Part shown: piece by piece, positions 19,131 through 28,300 of the stretch
Position numbering within the stretch: the stretch's first letter is position 1
How the letters are laid out: the number at the start of each line of letters is the position of its first letter
From: CAUZSN01 sp963582345
Lineage (GTDB): Bacteria > Planctomycetota > Planctomycetia > Planctomycetales > Planctomycetaceae
Length of the DNA: 45,938 bases
NCBI GenBank assembly: GCA_963582345.1
Contig: CAUZSN010000007.1
Location: forward strand, 1 to 45,938
Reading direction: 5' to 3'
Made by a program: the position numbers and the translations under genes
The notes under the pieces: model-generated
Databases searched by the model: none
What the model was told of the DNA's origin: nothing
The model's input: the letters and a program-made list of their open reading frames with translations, nothing else

Positions 19131-19188
19131 CTGACCTTGAACCACTAACGAGGGAACGCGCCCTCAGACTCTGAAGCCGAAGCGAAAC

Positions 19189-20070
19189 ATGGCCAAAGCG
19201 AGAGCAATCGTCAAGCGACTGAAAGCGGTCCGTAACATCCGCAAAATTACGCGGACTATGGAGTTGATCGCGACGGCGCGTTTCAAGAAGGCCATGGACC
19301 GTGCAACCGAAGCGGCGGCCTACACGAAGAAAATTGCGGAAATCGTCGCCGACTTGTCCGCAACGGCTTTAACATTCACGCATCCACTGCTGCAGACGCG
19401 CAAACCGGAAGACCACTGTATTGTGCTGGCGCTGACCTCGAACCGCGGCCTGTGCGGCGGTTATAACGCCGGGGTTCTGCGGTTGGTGATCTCTCGCATC
19501 AAGGATGCTCAACAGGCTGGCCAAAACCTAAGCCTCGAAGTATCGGGCAAGCGAGGACTAGCGTACATGCGGTTTCAAGACCAAACCGTCGACCGACAGT
19601 TCACTCATCTTGAGGAAAAACCCACATTTGATGAAGTCGACGAATTGGCCAGTCGCTACATCGATTTGTATACCGCCGGAAAGCTGGACCGACTGGACGT
19701 GGCCTACACTAGATTTTTGTCGTCGTCGCGTCAGGTCGCTGTGCTGGAGACGCTGTTGCCCATTGGAAACCTTGACAATGAATCCGAACCGGCCGCAGAA
19801 AGCGGTCCGCAAATCGAATACGAATTCTTGCCGTCGGCCCAGGAAATTCTTGAGGAGATCGTTCCGGCCTCGTTCAAGGCGAGGCTATTCAAGTGTTTCC
19901 TGGACGCTGCTGTCAGTGAACAAATCTTTCGAATGATCGCGATGAAAGGAGCAACCGAAAATGCGGGTGAGATGATCGATACTCTTTCGATGCAATACAA
20001 CCGAGCACGACAAACCCAAATCACTTCCGAATTAAGCGAAATTATCGGCGGCGCGGCCGCTTTAGAATAA
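19189..20070 (+). CDS. atpG: ATP synthase F1 subunit gamma
   Basis: Gamma is the central rotor shaft. The 293-aa protein has the N-terminal coiled-coil helix (IVKRLKAVRNIRKITRTMELIATARFKKA), the Rossmann-like middle (ALTSNRGLCGGYNAGVLR) and the C-terminal helix (MKGATENAGEMIDTLSMQYNRARQTQITSEL), all strongly conserved. Length is typical. A weak purine-rich site precedes the ATG. It is followed by two long hairpin repeats before atpD, unlike the tight spacing of most atp operons. Confidence 0.97.
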   Translation: MAKARAIVKRLKAVRNIRKITRTMELIATARFKKAMDRATEAAAYTKKIAEIVADLSATALTFTHPLLQTRKPEDHCIVLALTSNRGLCGGYNAGVLRLVISRIKDAQQAGQNLSLEVSGKRGLAYMRFQDQTVDRQFTHLEEKPTFDEVDELASRYIDLYTAGKLDRLDVAYTRFLSSSRQVAVLETLLPIGNLDNESEPAAESGPQIEYEFLPSAQEILEEIVPASFKARLFKCFLDAAVSEQIFRMIAMKGATENAGEMIDTLSMQYNRARQTQITSELSEIIGGAAALE

Positions 20071-20071
20071 A

Positions 20072-20122
20072 TTGTGGGACGGGCTTCCAGCTTGCCTGGC
20101 AGGGAAAATTCCTGTTCCACAA
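20072..20122. repeat. Hairpin repeat A between atpG and atpD
   Basis: The ends TTGTGG-G-AC-G-GG (20072-20083) and CC-T-GT-T-CCACAA (20111-20122) are complementary apart from G/T pairs, with CCAG/CTGG inside. It resembles dispersed REP-type hairpins in planctomycete genomes (inference). It begins 1 nt after the atpG stop codon. Confidence 0.5.
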
Positions 20123-20152
20123 GCACAACACACAGACAACGTATGACTCTTT

Positions 20153-20204
20153 TGTAGGTCGACTTTTTCGAGGCTACAGGTCAGCCTGGAAAAGCCGACC
20201 TACA
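20153..20204. repeat. Hairpin repeat B between atpG and atpD
   Basis: TGTAGGTCGACTTTTTC (20153-20169) and GGAAAAGCCGACCTACA (20188-20204) are complementary at 15 of 17 positions. The inner AGGCT (20171-20175) pairs with AGCCT (20183-20187), leaving a 7-nt loop. The result is a nearly continuous 22-bp stem ending 17 nt before the atpD ATG, just ahead of its Shine-Dalgarno. Confidence 0.75.
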
Positions 20205-20221
20205 GGATTGGAGACGAAACA

Positions 20222-21679
20222 ATGGCGACAACAGAAACTGCGACCGAACAAAACGTCGGTCATGTGACCCAAGTCATCGGATCAACGTTCGATGCCGAAT
20301 TCTCGGAAGAAAACCTGCCGAATATCTATAACGCTCTGAAAATTGACGCCAAAACCAAAGGCGTTCCAGTCAAGGTTACAGGCGAAGTCCAACAGCACTT
20401 GGGTGGTGGACGGATCCGTTGTGTTGCATTGGGGTCCACTGATGGCATGGTCCGCGGCATGGATGTGGTCGACACAGGCAAACCGTTGGCCGTCCCGGTC
20501 GGTACAGAGACATTGGGCCGAGTGTTTAACCTACTAGGCGAACCGATCGACGGACGCGGCGAAGTCGCCGCGAAAGAGTTTTGGCCGATCCATCGCGAGC
20601 CGCCGCCACTGAATGAATTGAGTTCCAAAACCGAAGTCTTCGAAACCGGTATCAAAGTCATTGACCTCCTAACGCCGTTTGTCCGTGGCGGGAAAGCGGG
20701 CTTGTTTGGCGGAGCCGGATTGGGCAAGACAGTCATCCTGACCGAGTTGATCGCTCGTATCGCCAGTGCTCACGGTGGCTATTCCGTGTTTGCCGGTGTG
20801 GGCGAACGCACACGCGAAGGCAACGACTTGTGGTTGGAAATGCAAGAAACCGAAATCGGCGATACCGGCCGATCGGTCATCGAACAGACGACCATGGTTT
20901 TCGGCCAAATGAACGAACCTCCAGGCGCTCGCTTGCGAGTCGCGCTATCTGCTCTGACCATGGCCGAGTGGTTCCGCGATGCCACAGGCACCGACACACT
21001 GCTGTTTATCGACAACATCTTCCGCTTCTCGCAGGCGGGCAGCGAGGTGTCTGCACTGTTGGGCCGTATGCCCAGTGCGGTGGGCTATCAGCCAACACTC
21101 GGCACCGAATTAGGTGAATTGCAAGAACGCATCACGTCGACTAAGAGCGGCGCAATCACCAGTGTGCAGGCAGTCTATGTCCCAGCCGACGACCCGACTG
21201 ATCCGGCTCCGGCCACAGCATTCTCACATTTGGATGCTTTCGTCTACCTGGAGCGCCGCATTTCCGAGAAAGGAATCTATCCGGCCATTGACCCGTTGGC
21301 TTCATCCAGCCGCGTCCTCGATCCTCAATATGTTGGAGAACGCCACTACGCAGTTGCCCGACGCGTGCAACAGACTCTGCAAAGGTACCGTGAATTACAA
21401 GACATCATCGCCATCCTGGGTGTCGATGAACTCAGCGAAGAAGACAAACGGATCGTCCACCGGGCGCGCCGAATCGAGCGTTTTTTGTCGCAGCCATTTC
21501 TTGTCGCCGAGGCGTTTACGGGCAAACCAGGAAACATCACACCACGCGAGGAAACAATCCGCAGTTTCGAAGAGCTCTGCGATGGAAAATGGGATCACTT
21601 GCCGGAAGGCGCGTTCATGTACGTCGGCACGATCGAAGAAGCTGCCGAACAGGCAAAGAAAATGCAAGAGGAACTCTAG
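20222..21679 (+). CDS. atpD: ATP synthase F1 subunit beta
   Basis: The catalytic subunit that makes ATP. The 485-aa protein carries Walker A GGAGLGKT (163-170), the catalytic Glu loop GVGERTREGNDL, Walker B TLLFIDNIFRFSQAGSEVS and the signature PSAVGYQPTLGTELGELQERI. Length is typical. GGAG lies 8 nt before the ATG, immediately after hairpin repeat B. Its stop is 3 nt before atpC, so those two are tightly coupled while atpG-atpD are separated by 151 nt of hairpins, which could help set extra beta synthesis. Confidence 0.98.
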   Translation: MATTETATEQNVGHVTQVIGSTFDAEFSEENLPNIYNALKIDAKTKGVPVKVTGEVQQHLGGGRIRCVALGSTDGMVRGMDVVDTGKPLAVPVGTETLGRVFNLLGEPIDGRGEVAAKEFWPIHREPPPLNELSSKTEVFETGIKVIDLLTPFVRGGKAGLFGGAGLGKTVILTELIARIASAHGGYSVFAGVGERTREGNDLWLEMQETEIGDTGRSVIEQTTMVFGQMNEPPGARLRVALSALTMAEWFRDATGTDTLLFIDNIFRFSQAGSEVSALLGRMPSAVGYQPTLGTELGELQERITSTKSGAITSVQAVYVPADDPTDPAPATAFSHLDAFVYLERRISEKGIYPAIDPLASSSRVLDPQYVGERHYAVARRVQQTLQRYRELQDIIAILGVDELSEEDKRIVHRARRIERFLSQPFLVAEAFTGKPGNITPREETIRSFEELCDGKWDHLPEGAFMYVGTIEEAAEQAKKMQEEL

Positions 21680-21682
21680 CCG

Positions 21683-22084
21683 ATGGCGTCCGCCAAAGAA
21701 CTCCGCTTAATAGTCGTCACACCGGAAACGACGGTCTTCGATGACTCAGTCCAATCGTTGTGCTTTCCTTTATACGATGGCCAGATTGGCATCCTGCCCG
21801 AACGGGCTCCAATGATCGGTCGACTGGGCTACGGTGAATTGAAGGCAACTGGCACCGACGGCGAACGTTCTTACTTCGTCGATGGAGGCTTTGTCCAGGT
21901 CAAAGGTACCATCGTCACGATCCTAACCAACCAGACAATAATCGCAACTGAGATCGACCGCCAGGAAGCCGATGAGCGACTCATTGCCGCTTCGGCTCGA
22001 GTCCCCACAACCGAAACGGAATTTTCTGAAAAAGAGCGTGACCAGGAACGCGCTCGCCGCATGCTCGCAATGGCCAGGCCATAG
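21683..22084 (+). CDS. atpC: ATP synthase F1 subunit epsilon
   Basis: A 133-aa epsilon subunit that links gamma to the c-ring and inhibits ATP hydrolysis. The beta-sandwich N-domain is clear (LRLIVVTPETTVFDDSVQSL, LPERAPMIGRLGYGELK, YFVDGGFVQVKGTIVTIL) followed by a short helical C-domain (DRQEADERLIAASARV, EKERDQERARRMLAMA). It is the last gene of the operon, 3 nt after atpD. A compact GC hairpin follows the stop. Confidence 0.95.
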   Translation: MASAKELRLIVVTPETTVFDDSVQSLCFPLYDGQIGILPERAPMIGRLGYGELKATGTDGERSYFVDGGFVQVKGTIVTILTNQTIIATEIDRQEADERLIAASARVPTTETEFSEKERDQERARRMLAMARP

Positions 22085-22093
22085 CACCATCGT

Positions 22094-22110
22094 GACCGGC
22101 TCCGCCGGTC
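22094..22110 (+). terminator. GC hairpin after the atp operon
   Basis: GACCGGC, loop TCC, GCCGGTC: a perfect 7-bp stem 9 nt after the atpC stop. There is no T-tract, so intrinsic termination is uncertain; it may be a 3'-end stabiliser. Confidence 0.4.
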
Positions 22111-22433
22111 GTGTGGGTTCCAAGCATTCCGAGCAACTTGGCCAATTCAGTATTTGCGCCATGCTAACCAGCATCGTAATCGAACGTCATTGCGCAATTC
22201 CGCCAATTTGACACACATCGCGATCAAGTATTATTTCCCATTTTACGCGACCGGAACATATCGGTGTGTCTTATCTGGCCTTTACGATTTTCTGAGATAA
22301 AGTTCGTCAACCTTTGATTCATGCCGACTGAATCGGTTTGTCGAAATCATCTATATAGTGTTTTTCGTCTAGCCCGGTATCAAACCATCTTCGTTTACTC
22401 TCTGCCTTCCTCTTCTTCTCAAACAGGTACACG
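22111..22433. other. Intergenic region before the FHA gene
   Basis: About 320 bp with no supported gene. It should hold the promoter of the FHA-kinase cluster. A TATATA box lies near 22350 without a clear -35, and a pyrimidine-rich run (CTCTGCCTTCCTC) precedes the FHA start. Nothing else is seen. Confidence 0.5.
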
Positions 22434-23381
22434 ATGTCAAGTTCTGCCGAGCGTCACGTCCCCGTTGCCGACAGTTCCCAAAGAATTTCGTTTGAAAACC
22501 TGCCCAGCCTTTGTCTGGAGATCTGCCGTGGCCGGACTAAGTTTCCTCAGCGGCCAATTTCAACAGATCGATTCTTAATCGGCTCAGGCGAACATTGCGA
22601 CCTACGACTGGGAGGTGACAAAACTCCCATTCTTCACAGCATGATTCGCTTCGAGAATGATGAGCTTCTCCTGGAGGCCTTTGCATTCACTCCACCATTG
22701 CAGGTGAATGGACAAGTCAAAGAGTGTGTGGTGATCCACGAAGGCGACCATATTGAAATTGGTTCGTTTGCTTTTGTTGTGCGAAGAACAACGACACCGT
22801 CCCAGCACCAGACCGAACGGATCAAACGCCCTGAGGAACCGTCTATCTTGAAATCGAACACGGATTTTGAGTTAGATCCGGATGTTTCTGAACTTACGGT
22901 TGCGGTCAGCGAGTTGGTCGAACTACTGGAAAAGGATCAAGAACTGGTCGACCAATTCGAAGCTCGGCGCAATCTGGGAGCGAAAGCATTGATTCAAACG
23001 GTTGAGGCTCGGACATCCTCACATAAACAGATTTCCGACAGACAATTTCTGCAACCAGTCAAGGCATCAAACCGAACCATCCGAACTCCTCGAGACAATT
23101 TGACGACGCTCCAACAAATCGCCAGTCTACCGCAAACACCAGGGTCCGAATCACTCAAAGACTTGGAGAGCGTGCTGCAACAACTGAACCTGTTCCCTGG
23201 CGAACTGGAACGACGTGCGCAGCGGTTGTCTCATCGCGAAGCCAGCTATTCAGAAGCCGCTGAACTGCTGCTAGATGTTCAGAAAAAACTGGCCACCCAA
23301 CTCCTTTCACTGTCAGAGCAGGTTCAGATGTTGCAGGAACGAGACACGCGATCGTGTCAACCGACTCGCGTGATCGCGTAA
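22434..23381 (+). CDS. FHA domain protein with coiled-coil tail
   Basis: A 315-aa cytoplasmic protein. Residues about 45-118 form an FHA domain, a phosphothreonine-binding module: FLIGSGEHCDLRLGG, then ILHSMIRFEND with the conserved His, then PLQVNGQVKECVVIHEGDHIEIGSFAFVV with the NG turn and GD/I strand. The rest (about 160-310) is Glu/Gln/Leu-rich and likely coiled coil (SELVELLEKDQELVDQFEARR, then LERRAQRLSHREASYSEAA). FHA proteins read out Ser/Thr kinase activity, and a giant Ser/Thr kinase lies 2 kb downstream on the same strand. The gene may open a signalling operon; partnership with that kinase is inference. Confidence 0.85.
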   Translation: MSSSAERHVPVADSSQRISFENLPSLCLEICRGRTKFPQRPISTDRFLIGSGEHCDLRLGGDKTPILHSMIRFENDELLLEAFAFTPPLQVNGQVKECVVIHEGDHIEIGSFAFVVRRTTTPSQHQTERIKRPEEPSILKSNTDFELDPDVSELTVAVSELVELLEKDQELVDQFEARRNLGAKALIQTVEARTSSHKQISDRQFLQPVKASNRTIRTPRDNLTTLQQIASLPQTPGSESLKDLESVLQQLNLFPGELERRAQRLSHREASYSEAAELLLDVQKKLATQLLSLSEQVQMLQERDTRSCQPTRVIA

Positions 23382-23458
23382 GCAGCAGTAGCTTCGGTCA
23401 TGCAGGCGATCGGCCGCTGAAGCACGTACCATAAAGTTGGTCCCCCTCCGATACAGCG

Positions 23459-24127
23459 GTGTTCGTGAACCATCTAGACCAAAAGATCGGACGGCTCGCT
23501 GATTTGGGGAGTAACGTGCAAGACATCTTTCGTGAAGACAATCTCCGTCACTTACTGGCCTTGGATGGCTGGTCGCGCAAACTCGAGCAACAGCGACAAA
23601 GCTTTTTGGACTTTGACTCCAGGTTCGTCGTAACCGAGTTCAATCCTCTTCGCGGTCGATTCGAGCAATTGATTCGACGCATGCAAACAACTTTCGTGCG
23701 CTTTGTCGAATTACTAGACGATGTTGTCTACCCGATCGAAGACGAACACGCTGGAATCGGCCAACGTCAAAACGCCTGGTTTCCCACTGTCTTTAAGCTT
23801 CGCCGAGAAGCAAAGCAGATCTCGCTTGACCTCGTTTTGATCGAACGACTGCTTAATCGCCAAGATCCTGGTTTTTTTGACCATTTGAAGTCCGTCGGAC
23901 AGGAACAACGTATCTCCTCACCTTGCACCACCGATAGCAAAGCAGTTTGGTTCCATAGCGATCATTTGCACGAGCATCAACACCATCGAGCGGACGACTC
24001 GCAATTGGCTTTCACGGTTCCCACTCCGAATACGTCCACTCAACCGAATACCACCAGACCGCTGAGTCCAGCCGCAAAAGGCCCGATTTTCAAGATGGCG
24101 ACGTCATCTGATTCACTAGTAACCTAA
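23459..24127 (+). CDS. Unknown protein, helical, in FHA-kinase cluster
   Basis: 222 aa from a GTG at 23459 (a second GTG at 23465 is in frame). No family recognised. Residues 1-150 are strongly helical and charged (QKIGRLADLGSNVQDIFRED, then FEQLIRRMQTTFVRFVELLDDVV), with a Gln/Arg-rich amphipathic pattern; the last 60 are His/Thr/Pro-rich and probably disordered. No signal peptide or membrane segment. It follows the FHA gene by 77 nt and precedes the CPBP protease by 17 nt, so it is probably co-transcribed. Its helical pattern echoes the FHA protein's tail, which might allow pairing (inference). Confidence 0.6.
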   Translation: MFVNHLDQKIGRLADLGSNVQDIFREDNLRHLLALDGWSRKLEQQRQSFLDFDSRFVVTEFNPLRGRFEQLIRRMQTTFVRFVELLDDVVYPIEDEHAGIGQRQNAWFPTVFKLRREAKQISLDLVLIERLLNRQDPGFFDHLKSVGQEQRISSPCTTDSKAVWFHSDHLHEHQHHRADDSQLAFTVPTPNTSTQPNTTRPLSPAAKGPIFKMATSSDSLVT

Positions 24128-24144
24128 CCTACCAGATAACCTTC

Positions 24145-24939
24145 ATGAGTCCGAAATTTGCAATTAGCACGGTCCATCGGTCCACCGATTACTGGTCGCA
24201 GACCCGCCAACCATTATCATGCTTAGTCTTCCTCCTACCTTTATTGGTTCTGTATGAAGCCGGTGTTCTTTGGTTGAGAAGCGAAAGTCGGGCTACAATT
24301 CGCAACGGTGCGGACTATTGGATGCGCAGTTGGCTGTACCAAGCTGGTTTTGATTACGTATTTCTTTTGCCGATTCTCGTTGTCGCCATATTGCTCGTCT
24401 GGCACATGTGGGGCCAGTACCCCTGGAATATCTCGAGCGATACTCTTGTGGGAATGTTTGCCGAAAGTCTATTGTTTGCGTTTGGCCTAGTCGTACTGGG
24501 CCAACTACAAGATTTGATCTTTCAACAGGTGCAAATCAGTGTCTTTTCGATGGCGAGTCATGCGCACGGCGAGCCAGCGGTTGTTATTGCCGGCCGTTTA
24601 GCGGTCGCGCGAATCATCAGCTTTGTCGGTGCCGGCGTCTACGAGGAATTTATGTTTCGCCTATGTCTGTTGCCAGTGGGCTATGCCGCATTCCGTATTT
24701 TGCTGCTACCCGAAAAATGGGCCGCTCTATTGGCAGTACTGTCGACCAGCCTACTGTTTTCTTTAGCCCATTACATCGGCTCGTCAGCGGACCAGTTTTC
24801 CCTCTTCAGCTTTACGTTTCGCGCGTTTGCCGGGTTATTCTTTGCCGGTTTGTTCTTAATCCGTGGTTTCGGAATCACGGTCGGATGCCACGCATTCTAC
24901 GACGTGCTGGTCGGCGCTCTATTGGCGACAGGTCGATGA
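24145..24939 (+). CDS. CPBP family intramembrane metalloprotease
   Basis: A 264-aa membrane protein of the CPBP (Abi/CAAX protease, PF02517) family, related to Rce1. The glutamate motif EExxxR is in YEEFMFRL (Glu167, Glu168, Arg172), the first His in FSLAHY (His209) and the second in CHAFYD (His249, Asp253), the full catalytic set. Six or more hydrophobic segments are visible. Family members cut prenylated or other membrane proteins or take part in bacteriocin immunity; the substrate here is unknown. The stop overlaps the start of a tiny ORF (ATGA). It sits between the unknown helical protein and the giant kinase, so cleavage of a kinase-cluster component is a testable idea. Confidence 0.9.
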   Translation: MSPKFAISTVHRSTDYWSQTRQPLSCLVFLLPLLVLYEAGVLWLRSESRATIRNGADYWMRSWLYQAGFDYVFLLPILVVAILLVWHMWGQYPWNISSDTLVGMFAESLLFAFGLVVLGQLQDLIFQQVQISVFSMASHAHGEPAVVIAGRLAVARIISFVGAGVYEEFMFRLCLLPVGYAAFRILLLPEKWAALLAVLSTSLLFSLAHYIGSSADQFSLFSFTFRAFAGLFFAGLFLIRGFGITVGCHAFYDVLVGALLATGR

Positions 24940-25106
24940 ACCGCAAACAAGGCGATGACACATCGGCCACGCGGCTGGAGCCACTTCGACAAAGTCACCT
25001 ATGCCACAATCCTCTCGCCAGATTTCATGAACTGGGTTTTGACTACGCAATATCCGACGTGCTACAATTCGAACACATCGTGGCAGGCACGATGCCCAGT
25101 CAGTGA
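24936..25106 (+). CDS. Possible 56-aa small protein coupled to CPBP protease
   Basis: The ATG at 24936 overlaps the protease stop (ATGA), the usual arrangement for translational coupling. The product begins MNRKQGDDTSATRLEPLRQS and ends DYAISDVLQFEHIVAGTMPSQ, hydrophilic with a weakly helical C-half. No family recognised. Its own stop overlaps a further GTG start. Confidence 0.45.
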   Translation: MNRKQGDDTSATRLEPLRQSHLCHNPLARFHELGFDYAISDVLQFEHIVAGTMPSQ

Positions 25107-25297
25107 TCTACTCAATCCCCGCAAGGAGTGGTGACGCCGATTCAACCTCGGTTCTGCACGAAACGATGATTTTCTCTTCCGCCGCCACTACGACGAATCG
25201 TTGGACAACAAGCAACACGGAGAAACTCATCGGCCGTGCAACTTCTGACAACGATCAGCGCCTGATTATTCAACTGCCTGATAATATCACGCGATAG
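25103..25297 (+). CDS. Possible 64-aa small protein upstream of giant kinase
   Basis: A GTG at 25103 overlaps the TGA of the 56-aa ORF (GTGA). The frame runs to 25297, 17 nt before the kinase ATG. It is Ser/Thr-rich in the middle (SSAATTTNRWTTSNTEKL) and ends RLIIQLPDNITR. AAGGAG at 25124-25129 lies inside it rather than before the start. No family recognised; it may instead be leader sequence of the kinase gene. Confidence 0.3.
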   Translation: MIYSIPARSGDADSTSVLHETMIFSSAATTTNRWTTSNTEKLIGRATSDNDQRLIIQLPDNITR

Positions 25298-25314
25298 CAT
25301 ATCTGAGGTGGCAA

Positions 25315-28300
25315 ATGGCGTCCAACTCGGAAGCGTCCGGCGAAGAGAAAATTGCGGAGGACGTACAAGGCGTTGTCAAAGGCGCCACTCCGAAATCGTT
25401 TGGGAAGTATTTGATCGAAAAGAAAATCGGCGCAGGAGGAATGGGCGCCGTGTTTCTCGCTCGCGACATCCAATTAAAGCGGACAGTCGCGCTGAAAGTT
25501 CTTCCGAGAGGCAAAGCCAAGAACCCAACGCTTGTCAAACGCTTTGAATCCGAAGCGCAAGCAGCCGCTCACTTGAATCACGAGAATATCGTTGCGGTTT
25601 ACGATTCGGGCGAAGCTGAAGGGGCTTTGTTCATGGTTTTGGAATATGTCGATGGCATCGACGTTCACCATTTGGTGAATAAGCTGGGGATTCTTCCAGT
25701 CAGACGCACGCTAGATATCGTCAAGCAAGTCACACGCGCGCTCGAACATGCGCACAAGCAGGACATTGTCCACCGCGACATCAAACCGTCGAATTTATTG
25801 ATCGCTCGCGACGGGACGGTCAAGCTGACCGACATGGGGTTGGCCCGTTCGATCAATGAAGCAGCAGAATCCGGAGTGACTCGTGCAGGCACTACTGTGG
25901 GCACGGTCGATTACATGGCACCCGAACAGGCTTGCAGCAGCCAGTCGGCTGATACGCGTAGCGACATCTATTCATTGGGCTGCACCTGGCATCACATGCT
26001 AACAGGACGCCCTCCGTTTTCCGAAGATAGCATCGTTAACAAGCTGAACGCACACGCAACCAAGGCGCCACCCGATCCACGAAACACGAATAAGAATGTT
26101 CCCGCGTCGGTGGTGGCTGTGATCAAACGAATGATGGCCAAATCACCCGACGAGCGCTTTCAGAACCCTGCGAGTTTGCTTCAGGAATTGGAAAGTCTGA
26201 ACCTCAACCACAAGTCGACGGCGAGTGAGACTCCTTTAACAGTTCTAGACGATCATGCAGATTACATCGACACGGAAACAAGTCCTCAACTGACGGTTCC
26301 GAATTCGACTGTGACGTCAATGCCACCCCTAGTTAATCGTGGCGCGAAAAATGTCAAGCGGCCGAGAGTAAAAACTCAGCCTAAAACTGGTGCTGTGATT
26401 GGCGCGGTCATCTTCGGCTTGATCATTCTATTTGGCTGGATCAGCTCTCGGTTCGAATCGACACCGACTTCTTCAGAATCGCCCCCATCAAACGATCCAT
26501 TTTCGCATACAAACGTCGACAGCAACGAACAAGGTAGCGGTCAGCCAGATGGAGAAAAAAACTCAGCAACAAGGAGTGATAACATCTGGAACAAGACTGC
26601 TACGCAGGTCAAAGATGGGCGTTCAGAAGTGCCAACCAAACGAAAAATCGACAGGAACACCGCCGCCTTGGATCGGATCAAAGTGCGTAAAAGCTCGTAT
26701 GGCAACGACCAGAAGCCCAGTGTGCCTGCGCTGGTTGCGCATGCCAGAGATAGAGAGCGCAAGTACCATCCGGAGTGGGTTGAGGATCCTACGTCGTCAC
26801 ATCCGTCCTCAACCAAACTTCATCTCCTGACGGTTGGAATTGGATCCCCCGGACCATCGCACTTCGACACGTTGAATCAGGCTTTGCAAAAGATTCCGAA
26901 GGCGGGGGCAATCATCGAATTGGCTGGCAATGGTCCATTCTTTCTTCGACCAGTCGAACTCGCTAACCGAGGTCATGTCGTTGTCAAGTCATCAAATGAA
27001 GCACGCCCATTAGTCGTTTTGGTCCCCAGTCAGACTGAATCCAAAAACGTCTTGTTTCGAACCTCGAACGGATCCCTGACCTTGGAAGGGTTGCACTGTG
27101 CCGTAATCGCCCACACGTATCCAGCCAATAACGAATTAACCATGTTTGCCGTCAACTCGGGAAATTTGACCGTTCGCGATTGTTCGTTCATCGTCCACGG
27201 AACCCGTCCCAGACACACGACGGCGTTGGCCGTGGGCAGCTTAGACACAGACCGCAACCTGCAGACGCGGGTATTGCTGGAACGGGTTTATTTCCGTGGT
27301 CATCACTTCGCGGCGATAAAAATCGACCAATGCACAACTGATTGCCTCATTAGCAACTGCTTGTTCGCAGTGCGGAACGCGCCCGTTTTGACAGTCACGA
27401 ACCGTCAAAAAACCAAATTCGTTCAGAACTCAGGCGAAAGACCAATGCGCACTGTGCGGTTTGTGTCGACGACTGTGTACACAAACGCAACGGCTATCGA
27501 ATTCGATCCCGGTATTGATCCGAACAATCCACCTGTGACATCACTGGTCACGGTGAACTCGCTGTTTGCTTTAAACAAAAATAACAAACCTTCGGCAGCA
27601 GTGTTGTCTTTATCCAAATGGCCGTTGAATCTACTGCGTTCGGAAGGCCAGAGTCAGTTCAAGAATCTACAATGGGCGATCCCCAATTCTCTCTTTTGCG
27701 GTTGGGGCAGCGACCTGCTTCAGACCGCGCAGAACAACTCGTTGCGTATTAGCGATGCGGAAAGTTGGCAACTCGTGTGGAACAAACCAGTCGAAGAAGA
27801 ACAATTCACACAAACCGCATGGCCGAAGACTCAGATCGATGAGCTATCCAAACTCGCCCTAAACTCGCTCAATTCTGAAACCCTTGACGCATTCAGCCTC
27901 AAAGCGTCTAACGACGGTCGACCGGGATGCTTTGTCGAGGCTCTGCAGGCGCCCACCAAATTCATGTTAGCCAGAGCGGCGGGGCTAGTTGATCGTCCGA
28001 AGCCTCCCGATTCGGTGATTGGCAATTCTCCCTCGGACAATGTCATTCGAGTCGACGTGGCAAAAGTAGATCTTGGAAAATTCTTGTCCAAACGGAAATG
28101 GTCCAGCGGAACAACCGTGATCGTGACCGCTTCAGATTTCAAGTCCAAACGCTCCAGCTTAATTGAGGTGAGGAACAAATCTCTTCAACTTTGGTTCAAG
28201 CGATCGGGCACCATGCCTGTAACGGTCGAGCCAAGAGTTTTCAAACAGCGGCTCAATGACCAGGACGGGTACAACGCATTCATCACGGTGGAAAATGGAT

